Below, in pieces: positions 14,242 through 16,228 of a stretch of 16,228 nucleotides of DNA. The stretch's first letter is position 1, and each line of letters begins with the position of its first letter. The notes beneath the pieces were generated by a model, which had not been told where the DNA came from, searched no databases, and saw only the letters and a program-made list of their open reading frames with translations. The stretch is from JAGSOU01 sp049974865 (GTDB lineage: Bacteria > Pseudomonadota > Alphaproteobacteria > Rhodobacterales > Rhodobacteraceae): positions 1 to 16,228 of the forward strand of contig JBNGCX010000071.1 in assembly GCA_049974865.1 (NCBI GenBank). The letters run 5' to 3'. Both the position numbers and the translations under genes were made by a program.

Positions 14242-15014
14242 GAGGGCCGGCGAATGATCAGGATTTGGACAAGCACCAAGACGGCAAGGGCCATCGCCGC
14301 TGTCCCAATCAGCGGCCATTGCAGAACCTGGAACGCCGCCAGCTTATCCTGGGCGGCCATCGCGTCGAGGACGCCGAACACGCCAAGGAAGTTGTGAAAG
14401 ACAATTGTCGCGTAGACATCCCGCGATACGAAGAAGACGACGCTCGTCAGCAATCCGATGACTGTCAGAAAGCCAACCATGCCGATCGTGTTGAACGGCG
14501 CGCTATGGGCGAAGTGATAGACGCCGAAGAGCACGCTTGCGCCCAGTGCCGCGGCAGGGATGTTCAGCCAATTCCGGTCGGAGATCGTGCTCGCAAGAAC
14601 GCCGCCTACTACGCCCCAGCACACGACGACCTCCGCCATCGAAACCACGAGAACCTGGGAAAAGGCATTCAGTATTACGATTGCATCCGACGAGGGGGCG
14701 CCCTGACCGAAATAGGCCGCGAGGCCCAGGGCGAAAGCGACGAGCACCCACAGCAACGTCCGGGCTGGTTCTCCCAACCCGGCTTCTCGCTTTGCCAGGA
14801 CACCGTTGCGAAGCAGGTACCGCAGCGTCAGCGCGCCTCCGATTATCCCGATCACGACGTTCACGACGCCAGTATAGATCAGCCGGTCAGCGACTGCGTC
14901 GGGCCGCGCGAAGGTCCCGATGCGGCCTTCGAACCACCAGGTGGCAAACGTCCAGATGGCCCACAAGCAGAGCGCGGCGGTGATCGCTCCGGTTCTGTTC
15001 TGCGCAATCAACAT
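14238..15014 (-). CDS. CPBP-like intramembrane protease homologue with degenerate first motif
   Basis: 258 residues from ATG 15014, which has GGAGG five bases upstream; the frame's earlier ATG at 15119 lacks such a site and adds polar sequence. About seven or eight transmembrane helices are visible. CPBP (CAAX protease and bacteriocin-processing) motif 2 is seen as Phe163-x3-His167 in FGVYHFAH, and motif 3 as His207-Asn208 in FHNFLGV. The usual motif 1, EExxxR, is reduced to Ala127-Glu128-VVVCW: one glutamate and the arginine are missing. In active CPBP proteases motif 1 supplies a catalytic glutamate, so this one may be a variant or a non-catalytic relative. It opens the ATGA-linked run of six genes. 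CPBP proteins often process or give immunity to peptides, which suits the neighbouring hydrolases, but the link is inference. Confidence 0.72.
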   Translation of the reverse strand: MLIAQNRTGAITAALCLWAIWTFATWWFEGRIGTFARPDAVADRLIYTGVVNVVIGIIGGALTLRYLLRNGVLAKREAGLGEPARTLLWVLVAFALGLAAYFGQGAPSSDAIVILNAFSQVLVVSMAEVVVCWGVVGGVLASTISDRNWLNIPAAALGASVLFGVYHFAHSAPFNTIGMVGFLTVIGLLTSVVFFVSRDVYATIVFHNFLGVFGVLDAMAAQDKLAAFQVLQWPLIGTAAMALAVLVLVQILIIRRPS

Positions 15015-15132
15015 TTCGTCCTCCACTTTGCTGCTGCCGGGATCAACGCTCGCCGGCGCGCGTGTTCTTTCATGCAGCCCTTCCGCACCGGATCCGGATG
15101 GTGCGCCTCGTCCCTCCATGAAGCGACCAAGC
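15015..15132 (-). other. Spacer between amidohydrolase and CPBP-like gene, with a stem-loop
   Basis: This 118-base gap is the only real spacing in the - strand run. It holds an inverted repeat, CGCACC (15084-15089) and GGTGCG (15100-15105), around a ten-base loop, with no T-tract after it on either strand. No clear -35/-10 pair is seen. It could be a processing or weak attenuation element, or chance in GC-rich DNA. Confidence 0.4.
15020..15024 (-). promoter_or_regulatory. Strong ribosome binding site for the CPBP-like gene
   Basis: GGAGG on the - strand lies five bases before ATG 15014. It is the best Shine-Dalgarno of this run and fixes the start of its first gene; the five genes that follow rely on ATGA overlaps. 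Confidence 0.8.
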
Positions 15133-16228
15133 CTATTTCCCCTGTTGCAGAAGCTGCGCCTCGAGCCCTCTCAGGGTCGGTCGATCCAGCACGCGCCCAC
15201 CGGCGACGACCACTCGCGGTCGGCGCAGCGTCCCGAGGCCTTCAAGCGGGTTTGCGTCCAGCAACACCAGATCGGCACGCCGTCCGGGCGCGATGGTCCC
15301 ATCCTGATCCAACAGTCCGAAAAAGCGCGGCGGGGCTACGGTCGCGGTGTAGAGCGCTTCGCGGGGGGTGAGGCCGATGGCCACGTAAAGGTCCAGCTCG
15401 TCGAGCAGTGAGAAGCCGTGGAACAGGTAGGGATTGGCGAAGGAGGCATCGGTGGAGGCGAGGATCGGCACGCCTGCCCGGTGGGCCATAAGGAAGGTCC
15501 GTCGGTCGAGCGCGATGCTGTCCGCGGCCAGGGTACGGACCTCGTCGGTCATCGCCTCCATCCGGAAATCCGGTTCTCCCCAGGCCTCGCGCACCTCTGC
15601 CGGGATCATGCGCATCCGCGGCGCATCAGCCGCGGGCCAGTTGCCGGTGTAGAAGTCCGCCACGACCAGCGTCGGGCTGACGTGCATCCGGGCCTCGGCA
15701 ATCTGCGCCAGCATCGCTTCGCAAAGGGTTTCGTCCCAAGTCTCGAGGATGATCCGGTTGCGCGAGGCCATGGTCTCGAAGACGCGGTCCAGTTCTGCGC
15801 CCTCGGCCATGGCTGTGCGCAGGTCGTCCAGCATGGCCTCCTCTGCGGTCGAGCAGGCCATGGCGACCCGCCCGAAATGCTCCATCCCCTCCTGCCCAGC
15901 GTCGATGGCGGTGCCAATCGCGACCCGTTCGGGGATATGTCCGACAAAGGGCAGCCCGGCGTTGTGGGCCGCCTCGGCAAGGGCGAGATAGGTCGCTTCA
16001 CCCAGCATCGAGTAGGCCTTCACGGCGGCCCAGCCTTCGGCGGCGATCCGGTCCACGACGCCCCGTGCCTCGTCCGGCGTGTCGGCCAGGAACATGCCGG
16101 GCCAGGATCCCGGGCTCGCGTCGACCCAGGCCCCTGCGAGGATCAGCCGGGGGCCAAGAACCTCGCCTGCCTCAATCCGGGCCTGCAGCGTCTGCTGGTC
16201 CTCGATGGGCCAGAGTGCGCCCATGTCG
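15133..16228 (-). CDS. Amidohydrolase-family enzyme, imidazolonepropionase/prolidase-like (5' partial)
   Basis: The frame is open to the window edge, so the N-terminus, including the expected first HxH metal ligands, is missing; 364 residues are visible. Numbering from ATG 16224, the remaining metal-site residues of the metal-dependent amidohydrolase barrel are Lys69 (AAVKAYS, the usual carboxylated lysine), His96 (VGHIPE), His116 (MEHFG) and Asp259 (ASTDASF). The C-terminal beta-sandwich ends with GTIAPGRRADLVLLDANPL and VVVAGGRVLD. This subgroup includes secreted dipeptidases acting on Xaa-Pro or Xaa-Lys dipeptides as well as imidazolonepropionase-like enzymes, so hydrolysis of a small peptide or cyclic amide is likely; the exact substrate is open. 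It is transcribed towards the CPBP-like gene and may share its operon, though 118 bases separate them. Confidence 0.9.
   Translation of the reverse strand, partial: DMGALWPIEDQQTLQARIEAGEVLGPRLILAGAWVDASPGSWPGMFLADTPDEARGVVDRIAAEGWAAVKAYSMLGEATYLALAEAAHNAGLPFVGHIPERVAIGTAIDAGQEGMEHFGRVAMACSTAEEAMLDDLRTAMAEGAELDRVFETMASRNRIILETWDETLCEAMLAQIAEARMHVSPTLVVADFYTGNWPAADAPRMRMIPAEVREAWGEPDFRMEAMTDEVRTLAADSIALDRRTFLMAHRAGVPILASTDASFANPYLFHGFSLLDELDLYVAIGLTPREALYTATVAPPRFFGLLDQDGTIAPGRRADLVLLDANPLEGLGTLRRPRVVVAGGRVLDRPTLRGLEAQLLQQGK

Noticed and set aside
15084..15105. Stem-loop as a rho-independent terminator of the amidohydrolase gene
   Set aside because: The six-base stem has a ten-base loop and no T-tract on either strand.

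Overview
The window is GC-rich, with dense, mostly overlapping genes. Its first gene belongs to the tail 'megatron' family found in Rhodobacter-type gene transfer agents and alphaproteobacterial siphophages. Together with the DUF2793 tail protein beside it, this points to an alphaproteobacterium, most likely Rhodobacterales. That placement rests on family recognition and composition; no rRNA or tRNA is present to confirm it.

Region 1 (about 1-5650, + strand) is the distal end of a prophage tail module. It holds a 5'-truncated megatron protein with a GTA-type TIM barrel, then a DUF2793 tail-fibre-like protein ending in a C1q-like domain, then an Rz1-like outer-membrane spanin lipoprotein. The module looks damaged. 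A consensus Shine-Dalgarno directly after the DUF2793 gene has no start codon behind it. The next ~300 bases carry, on the opposite strand, what looks like the C-terminal tail of a DUF3320-type helicase. The spanin gene appears to have lost its own end and reads through into different sequence. No holin or endolysin is visible.

Region 2 (about 5630-9927, + strand) is a compact four-gene run: a DUF6544/DUF6920-like membrane-anchored protein, a secreted beta-lactamase-family serine hydrolase with a C-terminal transmembrane bundle, an M23 metallopeptidase behind four N-terminal transmembrane helices, and an HXXEE membrane protein.

Region 3 (16228 down to 9928, - strand) runs towards it. A 5'-truncated amidohydrolase lies 118 bases upstream of six genes (CPBP-like membrane protein, DUF998, unknown eight-helix membrane protein, second serine hydrolase with C-terminal transmembrane helices, alpha/beta hydrolase, small membrane protein). 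All five junctions between these six genes are ATGA stop-start overlaps. The last gene carries an apparent frameshift at GGCCGGCC. The two runs meet with abutting stop codons in TGATCA.

Regions 2 and 3 therefore form one block of envelope-located hydrolases and small polytopic membrane proteins, including two serine hydrolases of similar architecture on opposite strands. No substrate can be read from the sequence. The best reading is an accessory locus that processes a peptide or wall-derived compound at the membrane; this is inference. No tRNA, rRNA, CRISPR array, intact insertion sequence or clear rho-independent terminator was found.
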